A stretch of DNA of 64,000 bases, taken from contig CAZSMC010000007.1 in NCBI GenBank assembly GCA_964607755.1, positions 1 to 64,000 of the forward strand, read 5' to 3'. Position 1 is the first letter of the stretch. The number at the start of each line of letters is the position of its first letter. A program made the position numbers and the translations under genes. The notes beneath the pieces were generated by a model, which saw nothing but the letters and a program-made list of their open reading frames with translations, did no database searches and was not told the DNA's origin. Source of the stretch: CAZSMC01 sp964607755 (lineage in GTDB: Bacteria; Zhuqueibacterota; Zhuqueibacteria; Residuimicrobiales; Krinioviventaceae). Positions 52,559 through 60,350 of this stretch are shown here, in pieces.

Positions 52559-52569
52559 CCCTGCAGATT

Positions 52570-52650
52570 ACATTTTCTAAAAATCAGATTTTCCATAAAA
52601 GAATGCACAACCACGCATTCCTTTAAAAATCTAAAATCCTTAGAAAATGT
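52570..52650. repeat. Long imperfect hairpin next to element B
   Basis: ACATTTTCTAA (52570-52580) pairs with TTAGAAAATGT (52640-52650). Further in, AGATTTT and AAGAATGC pair with AAATCT and GCATTC around an 8-nt loop ACAACCAC. The whole forms an 81-bp imperfect palindrome beginning one base after the right target duplication. It may be a second miniature element, an old insertion end, or a structured RNA. Confidence 0.6.
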
Positions 52651-52987
52651 GAATTCAGCCATTCGATTGTATTCCTGTAAAGACCGCGAAGAAACGTGCA
52701 ATTCAATTTATATAATGAGCATAAAAAAAATGTTGAAAAGAACTTTACAAGTTTATAATTTGTGCTTACATCTTTTCATCGTGTCTCTGCTGGCTCGCGG
52801 ATTAGTAAAGAGCCGGAATGATCTTCATAACAGGCTTTAAACTGCTCTTTGTGATGTGTCTTGTGCGGAAAGGTTAATGATTTGTTATTATTTTCAAACG
52901 AAACGTTGTATTCATTCTATTTTCTTTTAGGGAACGATCAAAGTTTTAAATAAATGAAATTGTCGTATCAAAAAAGGGTGCAATATC
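52651..52987. other. Intergenic stretch, no gene recognised
   Basis: Between the hairpin and the SagB-type gene. Short open frames exist on both strands (for example 52649-52840 plus) but lack ribosome sites and protein-like composition. No RNA gene or clear promoter was recognised. It may carry regulatory sequence for the gene at 52988, which has a poor ribosome site. Confidence 0.5.
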
Positions 52988-53653
52988 ATGAAAACATTTA
53001 TCACGCTTTTACTTTTCTTCTTTGGAGGTGTTTTTATGCTTCATTCTAAAGACACTACGATCCGTTTACCAGATCCCATAACCAAAGGCGAGATTTCTTT
53101 GGAAGAAGCTTTACTTCATCGAAGATCCATCCGTGAATACACACGGGATTCTTTAACCATAAAAGAAATATCGCAACTGTTATGGGCGGCACAGGGAATC
53201 ACGCATAAAGGATGGGCCAGAACAGCTCCATCTGCAGGTGCTACTTATCCTCTTGAAATCTATATAGTTGTCAATCGTGTTACAAACATGCAACCAGGAA
53301 TATACCACTATGTGCCGAACAGCCACATTTTAGAGTTGCACAAGTCAGGAGACTATGCCGGTCAATTGCGGAAAGCGGCTTTGGACCAGGATATGATTGA
53401 AAAATCTGCCATCAATATTATCATAACCGCTGTGTTTGAACGAACGACAAATCGGTATGGAAAACGAGGCAATCGCTACGTTCACATGGAAGTCGGGCAC
53501 GTTGGAGAGAATATTTATCTTCAAGCTTTTACTTTAAATCTCGGAACCGTCTCAATCGGAGCTTTTAACGACCAGCGAGTTCAATCATTGTTAGATATTA
53601 AAGAGAGCCCGCTTTATATTATGCCAGTGGGAAAAATTTCTTCCAGGGACTGA
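52988..53653 (+). CDS. Exported SagB-type nitroreductase-like protein
   Basis: 221 residues: signal peptide (about 1-21, KTFITLLLFFFGGVFMLHS), then a nitroreductase fold with FMN-binding RRSIREYTRDSLTIKEISQL and LLWAAQGIT, RTAPSAGATYPLEIYIV, and the C-terminal NLGTVSIGAFNDQRVQSLL and PLYIMPVGK. This is the SagB-type dehydrogenase branch, whose founding member oxidises azolines in peptide toxins, but no SagC/SagD partner is nearby. It more likely acts on an unknown small molecule outside the cytoplasm. ATG at 52988; AAAAAAGGG lies about 14 bases upstream. Confidence 0.85.
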   Translation: MKTFITLLLFFFGGVFMLHSKDTTIRLPDPITKGEISLEEALLHRRSIREYTRDSLTIKEISQLLWAAQGITHKGWARTAPSAGATYPLEIYIVVNRVTNMQPGIYHYVPNSHILELHKSGDYAGQLRKAALDQDMIEKSAINIIITAVFERTTNRYGKRGNRYVHMEVGHVGENIYLQAFTLNLGTVSIGAFNDQRVQSLLDIKESPLYIMPVGKISSRD

Positions 53654-53868
53654 GATAAGGTGTGGAGACAATTTCTTTCCATTGATGAAATTTTGAAATT
53701 TTGCAATTTGTATAATCTGTGGAATTATATTATATTGGATCATTCTTATGTGTTCATTTATATTCATACTGCAAACAAATCGGCACGATGCTAAATGTGC
53801 CAGGCTAATAACTAAAGGTTCAACGCTAATCAAAAGTACACTTTATGAATTTCAAATGGAGGTACATC

Positions 53869-54810
53869 ATGAAAAGAGCCCCGGTTACTGTTATTATTTG
53901 TCTGTTGGTGATGTTGATAGGATTGACAGCTATGGCGGCTGAAAAACAAAAAATCATCTTTGATTGCGATCTGGGAGATGATATTGACGATGCGTTTGCA
54001 TTAGCCATGGTTATTGCGGCGGAAGAATTTGATGTGCTGGGTGTGCTCATGGATTATGGCAACACTCCGGAACGGGCTAAAATTGCCTGCCGCATGCTTT
54101 ACGAAACTGGCCGGGAAGATATTCCTGTGGTTGCCGGTAGAAAAACCAGAGATCACTATTCGCCTCAATTTAACTGGGGCAAAGGCTTTGACAAAATTCA
54201 GCCAATCAAGCAAAGCGCCGCTGATTTTATCATTGAAAAACTCAATGCCTATCCGAATGAGATCATCCTGATTACAGTGGGGCCGGTTCCCAACATGATG
54301 GATGTTCTTAAAAAGGATAAAAAGGCACTCCAAAAAGCCAAACATATCTACTCTATGTTTGGTTCGTTTTACATGGGCTATGATACGGGTCCAATGATCG
54401 ATGCAGAATGGAATGTGCGCGCGGATGAAGCAGCTTCAAAAATGTTTGTGGATAGTGGAGCAGACATCACTTTCGCAGGTCTGGATGTGACCACGTTTGT
54501 CAAATGGGATAAAGAACGCCGCCTGAAACTGCTAATGCGTCAATCACCGCTAACGGATGCGCTTTGCGGATTGTACACGTTATGGCCCCATGAAACACCA
54601 ACGCTTTATGATTGCGTTGCTGTAGGCATGGTGCTCTGGCCGGACCTGTTCAGCACCCGTTCCGCCCACGTTGACGTTATTGACGGCGGTTATACTGTCA
54701 TAGATGATAGCAAAGAGCCAAACGCAAAAGTTGGCATGACCATTAATAAAGAGGAGTTTCTCAACCGCTTGATGAATCTGTATTTGACTCAAAATTTGAT
54801 GCGGGATTGA
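53869..54810 (+). CDS. Exported nucleoside hydrolase-like protein
   Basis: From ATG at 53869 (GGAGG six bases upstream) 313 residues: signal peptide (about 1-24, ending AMAA), then the nucleoside hydrolase fold with calcium-binding IIFDCDLGDDIDDAFALAM (cluster of aspartates near residue 30), DYGNTPERAKIA, PVVAGRK, ILITVGPVPNMMDVL, EWNVRADEAA and LYDCVAVGM. These enzymes split ribosides or related N-glycosides. Export suggests scavenging outside the cytoplasm. Substrate unproven. Confidence 0.88.
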   Translation: MKRAPVTVIICLLVMLIGLTAMAAEKQKIIFDCDLGDDIDDAFALAMVIAAEEFDVLGVLMDYGNTPERAKIACRMLYETGREDIPVVAGRKTRDHYSPQFNWGKGFDKIQPIKQSAADFIIEKLNAYPNEIILITVGPVPNMMDVLKKDKKALQKAKHIYSMFGSFYMGYDTGPMIDAEWNVRADEAASKMFVDSGADITFAGLDVTTFVKWDKERRLKLLMRQSPLTDALCGLYTLWPHETPTLYDCVAVGMVLWPDLFSTRSAHVDVIDGGYTVIDDSKEPNAKVGMTINKEEFLNRLMNLYLTQNLMRD

Positions 54811-54971
54811 GTATCCCTGTGGTGAGATAACAATTTATCTGAAAAAATAAAAAATCTTGTGACTAAATTTTGACTCGTTTTTATTGTTCTCATTATCATT
54901 TATTTTGTGATTTGCTATCTAATTATAGCAAATAATATTCTATATTTTGTTCCAATATTCACATTTTATTC

Positions 54972-55000
54972 TTGATATTGCCCGACGATTTCATTATATT
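54972..55000 (+). promoter_or_regulatory. Sigma-70-type promoter for the TM1266-like gene
   Basis: TTGATA (54972-54977), 17-bp spacer, TATATT (54995-55000), about 50 bp before the AGGAGG ribosome site at 55049. Good consensus match in an otherwise gene-free gap (54811-55057). Confidence 0.65.
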
Positions 55001-55057
55001 ATTGACATGCAAATAACTCTGAGATGAAGGGATTAACCTAACATTCAGGAGGACAAC

Positions 55058-55324
55058 ATGTCACCCTCACAAAACAAACGCCTTGGCGTGGTGGCGATCA
55101 TTATCGAGGATCGCCAACATGCCGTTAAAAAAATCAACGATATTCTTACCGATCATGCAGACGTCATCATCGGGCGTCTGGGACTTCCGCAAAAAAATCT
55201 TTCCATCATTTCATTGATTGTTGACGGGTCCACAGACGATATTGGCGCGCTTACCGGCAAAATCGGTCAGCTCGACAATGTTACTGTGAAAACGGCTTTT
55301 GCCAAGACCTCGTCAACTCTATAA
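55058..55324 (+). CDS. TM1266-like small regulator (iron-only hydrogenase system type)
   Basis: 88 residues with a ferredoxin-like (ACT/NikR C-terminal) fold. LGVVAIIIEDRQHAVKKINDIL forms the first strand-helix, then DVIIGRLGLP, NLSIISLIVDGSTDDIGALTGKIGQL and a final strand NVTVKTAF. This is the pattern of the TM1266 family usually found beside [FeFe]-hydrogenase maturation genes. None is in this window. It starts 8 bases after AGGAGG. The TonB receptor follows 40 bp later, so they probably share a transcript; a metal or ligand sensor role is inferred. Confidence 0.85.
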   Translation: MSPSQNKRLGVVAIIIEDRQHAVKKINDILTDHADVIIGRLGLPQKNLSIISLIVDGSTDDIGALTGKIGQLDNVTVKTAFAKTSSTL

Positions 55325-55364
55325 TTCATTTTGGATTAAAATCTCAAAAAAAATGGAGTCTGCC

Positions 55365-57737
55365 ATGAAGACTGTCTATACAATAATTATATTTGTTCTT
55401 TTCTACATATTTAATGCTTCAGCCGCTGAAATTCATGGTACTGTAAAAAACAGTGAAACGGGTGAACCACTCTCCGAGGCAAATATTAAAATTGCAAATA
55501 GCCCCCGCGGTACCACCACGAATGAAAAAGGTGAGTATTCAATAAAAAACATCGAGCCAGGCAATTATGAGCTTTTGGTTTCTTATATGGGATATGTCAC
55601 CAGGACAATGTCCTTTCAGATTGAGAAAAATGAAAATGTGACTTTAAATGTCCAACTCAATCCTATACCGATTCCAATGGGTGAAATTTCTGTAACCAGT
55701 ACGCATTATCAGATGGAACTGAAAGAGGTTCCGATTCCGATCAATGTGATCGATGACGAACGCATCCGCAAGACCATGCCGCGCACGGTTTCGGATGCAC
55801 TTTTAAGAGAACCGGGATTATCACTCGGCCGTGATGGTGCCTGGGGAACGCATGTCAATATTCGCGGGCTGAGCAAAAATAATCTGGTCGTGCTGGTTGA
55901 CGGTAACCGCATCGATACGGCGACAGACCTCGATGCCAGTTTTTCTATGGTCGACATGAACGACATTGCCCGGGTCGAAGTCATCAAAGGCGCGGCTTCG
56001 TCGCTCTACGGAACCGGTGCTATTGGCGGCGCAGTGAACATCATTACCCAGGATGGCTGGTACAGCGACGCGCCATATTTAAAAGCTCGACTCTCAGGCG
56101 GATACAGCACGGTTAACCAAAGCAGTAATGGTTACGCGACTGTGTTTGCCGGTGGTGAACGCTGGTATGCCAAATTTTCAGGCATGCTTCGTCGAGCCGG
56201 GGACATGCAAACCCCGGAAGGTATGCTGGAGAACAGCCAGTATTCGGACAATAACATTTCTGCCCGACTTGGTTTTCGTCCTTTTGAAAATCACGAAATC
56301 AAGGTGAATTATCAAAACTATGATGCTGACAACGTTGGCATTCCAGGCGGCAATCAGTTATTTCCCTCAATCGCAGAGGTTCGTTATCTGAAAGGAGAAC
56401 GTGATTTGTTTAGCGTCGAGTATACCGGCCGTCAGATTGCGGATATCATGCCGCGAATGTCTCTGAAATATTTTCAGCAGGATATTTTTCGTGATGTTGA
56501 AAACATTCCGCACGCGATAGCAAATATGCCAACCACTCCGCCCAAACGTGTGAATATGCAAAAAGTTTTACCTCGCGCTATCCATCACACTCGGGGTCTA
56601 AAGTTGCAAACCGATTGGGTGCTGTTCGAAAAACAGCACGCAATTCTGGGACTGGAAGCGTGGCAAAAGGAACTGGACAGCTTTCGGACGAAACACATGC
56701 GCATCGATGTGCTGAATCCAGATGATGACTCTGTGATGAAAAGCATCGACAGAGTGCTGGCGGAACGCCCGCTGCCGCTGTCCACTTATCAGAGCATCGG
56801 CGTTTTCGCTCAGGATGATATTCCGCTCTTTAATGATCGTGCCAAAATAACCATTGGCGGACGCTGGGACAAGATTCAGGTTGAAAACGATAAAACGTTG
56901 AATCCGGTTTATGAAGTTATAAATGGTGCACAGAATGATTCACCCGATGGCCAAACTGTCTTGTGGCTGGAAAATACTACAGGTGACCATTCCTGGAGCG
57001 GCAACCTCAGTTTTTTGTATCACATAACTCCGGCTATTGATCTTGCAGCCTCCGCCGCGCGTTCTTTCAGATCGCCTTATATTTCAGAACGGTATCAATA
57101 CATTGACCTTGGCAATCTGGTAAAAATTGGCGATCCGAACTTGCAGCCTGAAAAGGGTTATTTTTCAGATATTGGACTACGTATTTGGAAAGACAAGTTG
57201 TCATTTGCCGGGGATATTTTTTACAACCGCATTAATGACATGGTCGCAGAAACAGCGGCTACCTATGAGGGGCGAAATGCCTTGAAAAAAACCAACGTGG
57301 GTCAGGCCGAGTTGTACGGATTTGATTTTCGCGCTGACTATCGTTTCCTTGGCTCGTATGCGCTGCACGTTTCAGGCGCGTATGTCCATGGTCAGGATAT
57401 TTACGAAAATCAACCGCTGCCGCTCATTCCACCGCTCAATGGACGGTTTAGCATGACCGGACCACTAACACCGTTTTTCTCGTTCGAATGCGCTGCAACT
57501 CTTTATAATGAACAAAACCGTATCGCGGATTGGGAAATGAAAACACCGGGATACACCTATTTCGATTTTTACCTGACCTCGTCTTCATTTCAACTTGGCC
57601 AGGTGAAGAACCGTTTTTTCATCAGCGTTGAGAATATTTTTGACACCGCCTATCGTAATCACCTCTCGACTAATCGGGGCGAGGTGACAGTAGAGCCCGG
57701 ACGCAATTTCTCACTTTGCTGGCAATTATCGATTTAA
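55365..57737 (+). CDS. TonB-dependent outer-membrane receptor
   Basis: From ATG at 55365 (TGGAG upstream) 790 residues: signal peptide (about 1-21), carboxypeptidase-regulatory-like beta sandwich (about 22-108, GTVKNSETGEPLSEANIKI and GEYSIKNIEPGNYELLVSYMGY), plug domain (about 125-230, VSDALLREPGLSLGRD, NIRGLSKNNLVVLVDGNRI, IEVIKGAASSLYGTGAIGG-like), and a beta barrel to the end. Energised by TonB. SusD is absent, so it is not a SusCD pair. The substrate is unknown; the TM1266-like neighbour hints at a metal or cofactor. Confidence 0.93.
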   Translation: MKTVYTIIIFVLFYIFNASAAEIHGTVKNSETGEPLSEANIKIANSPRGTTTNEKGEYSIKNIEPGNYELLVSYMGYVTRTMSFQIEKNENVTLNVQLNPIPIPMGEISVTSTHYQMELKEVPIPINVIDDERIRKTMPRTVSDALLREPGLSLGRDGAWGTHVNIRGLSKNNLVVLVDGNRIDTATDLDASFSMVDMNDIARVEVIKGAASSLYGTGAIGGAVNIITQDGWYSDAPYLKARLSGGYSTVNQSSNGYATVFAGGERWYAKFSGMLRRAGDMQTPEGMLENSQYSDNNISARLGFRPFENHEIKVNYQNYDADNVGIPGGNQLFPSIAEVRYLKGERDLFSVEYTGRQIADIMPRMSLKYFQQDIFRDVENIPHAIANMPTTPPKRVNMQKVLPRAIHHTRGLKLQTDWVLFEKQHAILGLEAWQKELDSFRTKHMRIDVLNPDDDSVMKSIDRVLAERPLPLSTYQSIGVFAQDDIPLFNDRAKITIGGRWDKIQVENDKTLNPVYEVINGAQNDSPDGQTVLWLENTTGDHSWSGNLSFLYHITPAIDLAASAARSFRSPYISERYQYIDLGNLVKIGDPNLQPEKGYFSDIGLRIWKDKLSFAGDIFYNRINDMVAETAATYEGRNALKKTNVGQAELYGFDFRADYRFLGSYALHVSGAYVHGQDIYENQPLPLIPPLNGRFSMTGPLTPFFSFECAATLYNEQNRIADWEMKTPGYTYFDFYLTSSSFQLGQVKNRFFISVENIFDTAYRNHLSTNRGEVTVEPGRNFSLCWQLSI

Positions 57738-57757
57738 CATATCATGACCTCCTCCTG

Positions 57758-57786
57758 AAACGGGCCGGATAATTTCCGTCCCGTTT
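57758..57786 (+). terminator. Terminator after the TonB receptor
   Basis: AAACGGG and CCCGTTT enclose a loop of about 15 nt in which CCGGA/TTCCG can also pair; T5 follows. It lies 20 bp after the receptor stop. Confidence 0.7.
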
Positions 57787-57811
57787 TTACTCTTTCCGGC
57801 AAGTGTTTTTC

Positions 57812-57840
57812 TTGCATCAGTAAATAAACGTTTTTACATT
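57812..57840 (+). promoter_or_regulatory. Probable promoter of the DUF1080 gene
   Basis: TTGCAT (57812-57817), 17-bp spacer, TACATT (57835-57840), about 45 bp before the AAGGAGG ribosome site. Same -35 variant as the tRNA operon promoter. Confidence 0.55.
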
Positions 57841-57893
57841 ATCTATCGAATAAAATATCAGATATTTTTCATTCACAATTAAAAGGAGGATCG

Positions 57894-58901
57894 ATGAAAA
57901 AATCAATTATTGTCATTACGATGTTACTCGGCATTTTGTCAACGTTGTACGCACAGGACGTAAAACCCTTTTTAGGGCGCTGGGGACTTTATCTGCCAGG
58001 CGGCGCCGGCTGGCTAAAAGTCCGGCAGGAAGAAGGTTATCTCGATGCAGATATTTTGTGGTATGGCGGCAGTGTTGTGCCAGTCGATTATGTGTACATG
58101 GACGGCGACCAGCTCATCGTCACCCGAACCGGCGAAATGGTTCGCGAACGGGATGAGAACAAAAATCCCACGCGCACCCAATACCGGACGGAATTGTTGA
58201 AATTTACGCTATACAGCGACGTCCTGGGCGGCATTCGTATTCAACCTGAAGCAAATGGCATCGGCGTGAATACGACCCGATTTATCGCCAAGAAAATTCC
58301 GCCCCTCCCTCCTGCTCCGGTTTTGAGTAAACTGCAATACGGCGAACCCATCAAGCTATTTAACGGCAAAGATTTGACAGGCTGGAAACTGATCAATCCT
58401 GAACGTGAAAACGGTTTTAAAGCCGTGGATGGTGTGCTGGTGAATGAGCCGGTGCAAAAAGAAGGTCAACCTCGCATTCATTACGGCAATATCCGAACCG
58501 TGAAAGAGTTTGAGGATTTTAATCTGCAAGTCGATGTCAAGGTTCCGGAAAGAAGCAACAGCGGCATTTATCTTCGCGGGATTTATGAAGTACAGGTCGC
58601 CGATACTTACGGAAGAGGACGTGATTCGCACAACATGGGCGCTATTTACAGCCGGATTACGCCGAGCGTGTCTGCTGAAAAACCGGCCGGTGAATGGCAG
58701 CATTTCGATATTACATTATGCGACCGCCACGTCACTGTGGTTTTGAACGGTAAAACTATTATCGATAACAAACCGCTTTATGGCGTGACTGGTGGCGCCC
58801 TGACGGCTGATCAAATGTCACCAGGGCCGATTTATCTTCAGGGTGATCACGGCAAAGTCTATTATCGCAACATCATTTTAAAACCTGTCATTCACAAATA
58901 A
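57894..58901 (+). CDS. Exported DUF1080 (3-keto-disaccharide hydrolase-like) protein
   Basis: 335 residues: signal peptide (about 1-20, ending LYAQ), an N-terminal beta-rich domain (about 25-130, FLGRWGLYLPGGAGWLKV), and a DUF1080 concanavalin-like domain (about 150-335) opening with KLFNGKDLTGWKLI. It continues with FNLQVDVKVPERSNSGIYLRG and GPIYLQGDHGKVYYRNI, the usual signature. DUF1080 proteins bind or hydrolyse oxidised sugars and usually lie beside Gfo/Idh oxidoreductases, as here. ATG follows AAGGAGG. Confidence 0.9.
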   Translation: MKKSIIVITMLLGILSTLYAQDVKPFLGRWGLYLPGGAGWLKVRQEEGYLDADILWYGGSVVPVDYVYMDGDQLIVTRTGEMVRERDENKNPTRTQYRTELLKFTLYSDVLGGIRIQPEANGIGVNTTRFIAKKIPPLPPAPVLSKLQYGEPIKLFNGKDLTGWKLINPERENGFKAVDGVLVNEPVQKEGQPRIHYGNIRTVKEFEDFNLQVDVKVPERSNSGIYLRGIYEVQVADTYGRGRDSHNMGAIYSRITPSVSAEKPAGEWQHFDITLCDRHVTVVLNGKTIIDNKPLYGVTGGALTADQMSPGPIYLQGDHGKVYYRNIILKPVIHK

Positions 58902-58927
58902 TCCGACGATATGAATGCATGGATAAA

Positions 58928-58962
58928 AAAACGCCCCGGGGATCATTCTCAGGGCGTTTTTC
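58928..58962. terminator. Bidirectional terminator between convergent genes
   Basis: AAAACGCCC and GGGCGTTTT (within 58928-58960) form the stem, with A6 on one side and T5 on the other. It serves both the DUF1080 gene (plus) and the oxidoreductase (minus). Confidence 0.8.
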
Positions 58963-58974
58963 TTTGATTTCAAA

Positions 58975-60279
58975 TCATACTTTGTGAGGAACAACATAGG
59001 GCTCACGGTAATGTCTTGACAGCATGTCATTGGCCTCCTCATCGCCAAGGTATTGTTCAAGTCCGGGATCGAACTCCAATACACGCTGCAAACGGAACGA
59101 TGTATTAAGCATGTGAGCAAGAGCAGATGACGTGTGAGCTGTCTCCACTGGGGCATTGAGCAGCGATGTGTCATGATTCACCACTGCATCGATGAAATTA
59201 GCATAATGATCGCCGCCAGCCTCGCCGGAAGGCCCGGGCTCCCGATCCTTGCCCAGATAGGTTTCGTACTTGTTGTAGCCCTTGATGAGCATGTATCCGT
59301 CTTTGCCATAAAAAATATTTCCGACACCAACACCGTCTTCCAGATTAGTGCACCAGGGTCTGACTTCAACTTCGATCAGTTTGTTTTCTTTTTCATAGAG
59401 CGCAGAGCCGGTCAGGACTTCTGGCGTTGTTTTGTGATCATTCCACAGAAATTTGCCGCCATTTGCCATCACCTTGTTGGGCAGACCAAGTCCGAGTCCC
59501 CAAAGCGCCATGTCGCATTCATGCACACCCTGATTACCGATATCGCCATTGCCGTATTCCCAGTGCCAGTGCCATTTGTAGTGCACCAGATTTCTGCTGA
59601 ACCGGGCTTTTGGACCGGGGCCGCACCACAAGTCGTAATCAAGGTAATCCGGAACAGGTTCGAACGGGGCGTTGCCGTCGTCACCGCGCCAGCGGAAAAC
59701 CAGAATGCGTCCCATGTACACATCACCAATAACACCGTCGCGCAGATGCTGCACGGCCTCTTGCAGCGCTTTCGAGCTGCGCAGTTGAACGCCGTGTTGA
59801 ACAATGCGATCGTACTTTTGCGCTGCCTCGACCATTTTGCGGCCTTCCCAGATGTTGTGAGAACCCGGTTTTTCAACGTAAACGTCTTTACCAGCCTGGC
59901 ATGCCCAGATCGTTGCCAGTGAATGCCAGTGATTGGGTGTGGCAAGGCTAACCGCATCGATGTTTTTATCATCATATACTCTGCGCAAGTCCTGCTCGAG
60001 GTGCACTTTTTTTCCATACTCTTTTTCACAATCGTTGGCTCGTTCTTCCAGCACGTTCATGTCAGGATCGCAAATAGTGACAACATTGACATTGTCAAGG
60101 TTCATAAAACCACGAATATGATTTTTGCCGCGGCCGTGCACTCCAAGCACAGCGACGTTCACCGTGTCATTTGCGCCTTTTGCTGAATTTGGAAAAACCA
60201 TCGGCGCTGCCATCGCTGCCGCCGCCGCACCGGATGATGTTTTCACAAATTCACGGCGATTCATTTCAAAATGTGCCAT
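58975..60279 (-). CDS. Tat-exported Gfo/Idh/MocA oxidoreductase
   Basis: 434 residues. The N-terminus NRREFVKTSSGAAAAAMAA is a twin-arginine signal. The Rossmann domain follows (VAVLGVHGRGKNHIRGF, ICDPD), then the YVEKPGSHNIWEGRKMVEAAQ catalytic-lysine motif and a C-terminal alpha/beta domain. The family oxidises or epimerises sugars with tightly bound NAD; export with cofactor explains the Tat route. ATG at 60279 with GGAGG six bases upstream. It probably works with the DUF1080 and PmoA-like proteins on a keto-sugar pathway; this is inferred from co-occurrence. Confidence 0.92.
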   Translation of the reverse strand: MAHFEMNRREFVKTSSGAAAAAMAAPMVFPNSAKGANDTVNVAVLGVHGRGKNHIRGFMNLDNVNVVTICDPDMNVLEERANDCEKEYGKKVHLEQDLRRVYDDKNIDAVSLATPNHWHSLATIWACQAGKDVYVEKPGSHNIWEGRKMVEAAQKYDRIVQHGVQLRSSKALQEAVQHLRDGVIGDVYMGRILVFRWRGDDGNAPFEPVPDYLDYDLWCGPGPKARFSRNLVHYKWHWHWEYGNGDIGNQGVHECDMALWGLGLGLPNKVMANGGKFLWNDHKTTPEVLTGSALYEKENKLIEVEVRPWCTNLEDGVGVGNIFYGKDGYMLIKGYNKYETYLGKDREPGPSGEAGGDHYANFIDAVVNHDTSLLNAPVETAHTSSALAHMLNTSFRLQRVLEFDPGLEQYLGDEEANDMLSRHYREPYVVPHKV

Positions 60280-60350
60280 GTTAAACCTCCGTTCTTTAAT
60301 TGAACCGGTTTAATAATGAGTTATAAATTTTTATAGTCTATCTGTTTCTG

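Noticed and set aside
52649..52840. 63-residue ORF near the mobile element
   Set aside because: It has no ribosome site, low-complexity composition and no match to a transposase; likely chance.
59134..59922. 262-residue plus-strand ORF
   Set aside because: It is the antisense shadow of the Gfo/Idh/MocA gene, with no ribosome site or recognisable protein pattern.
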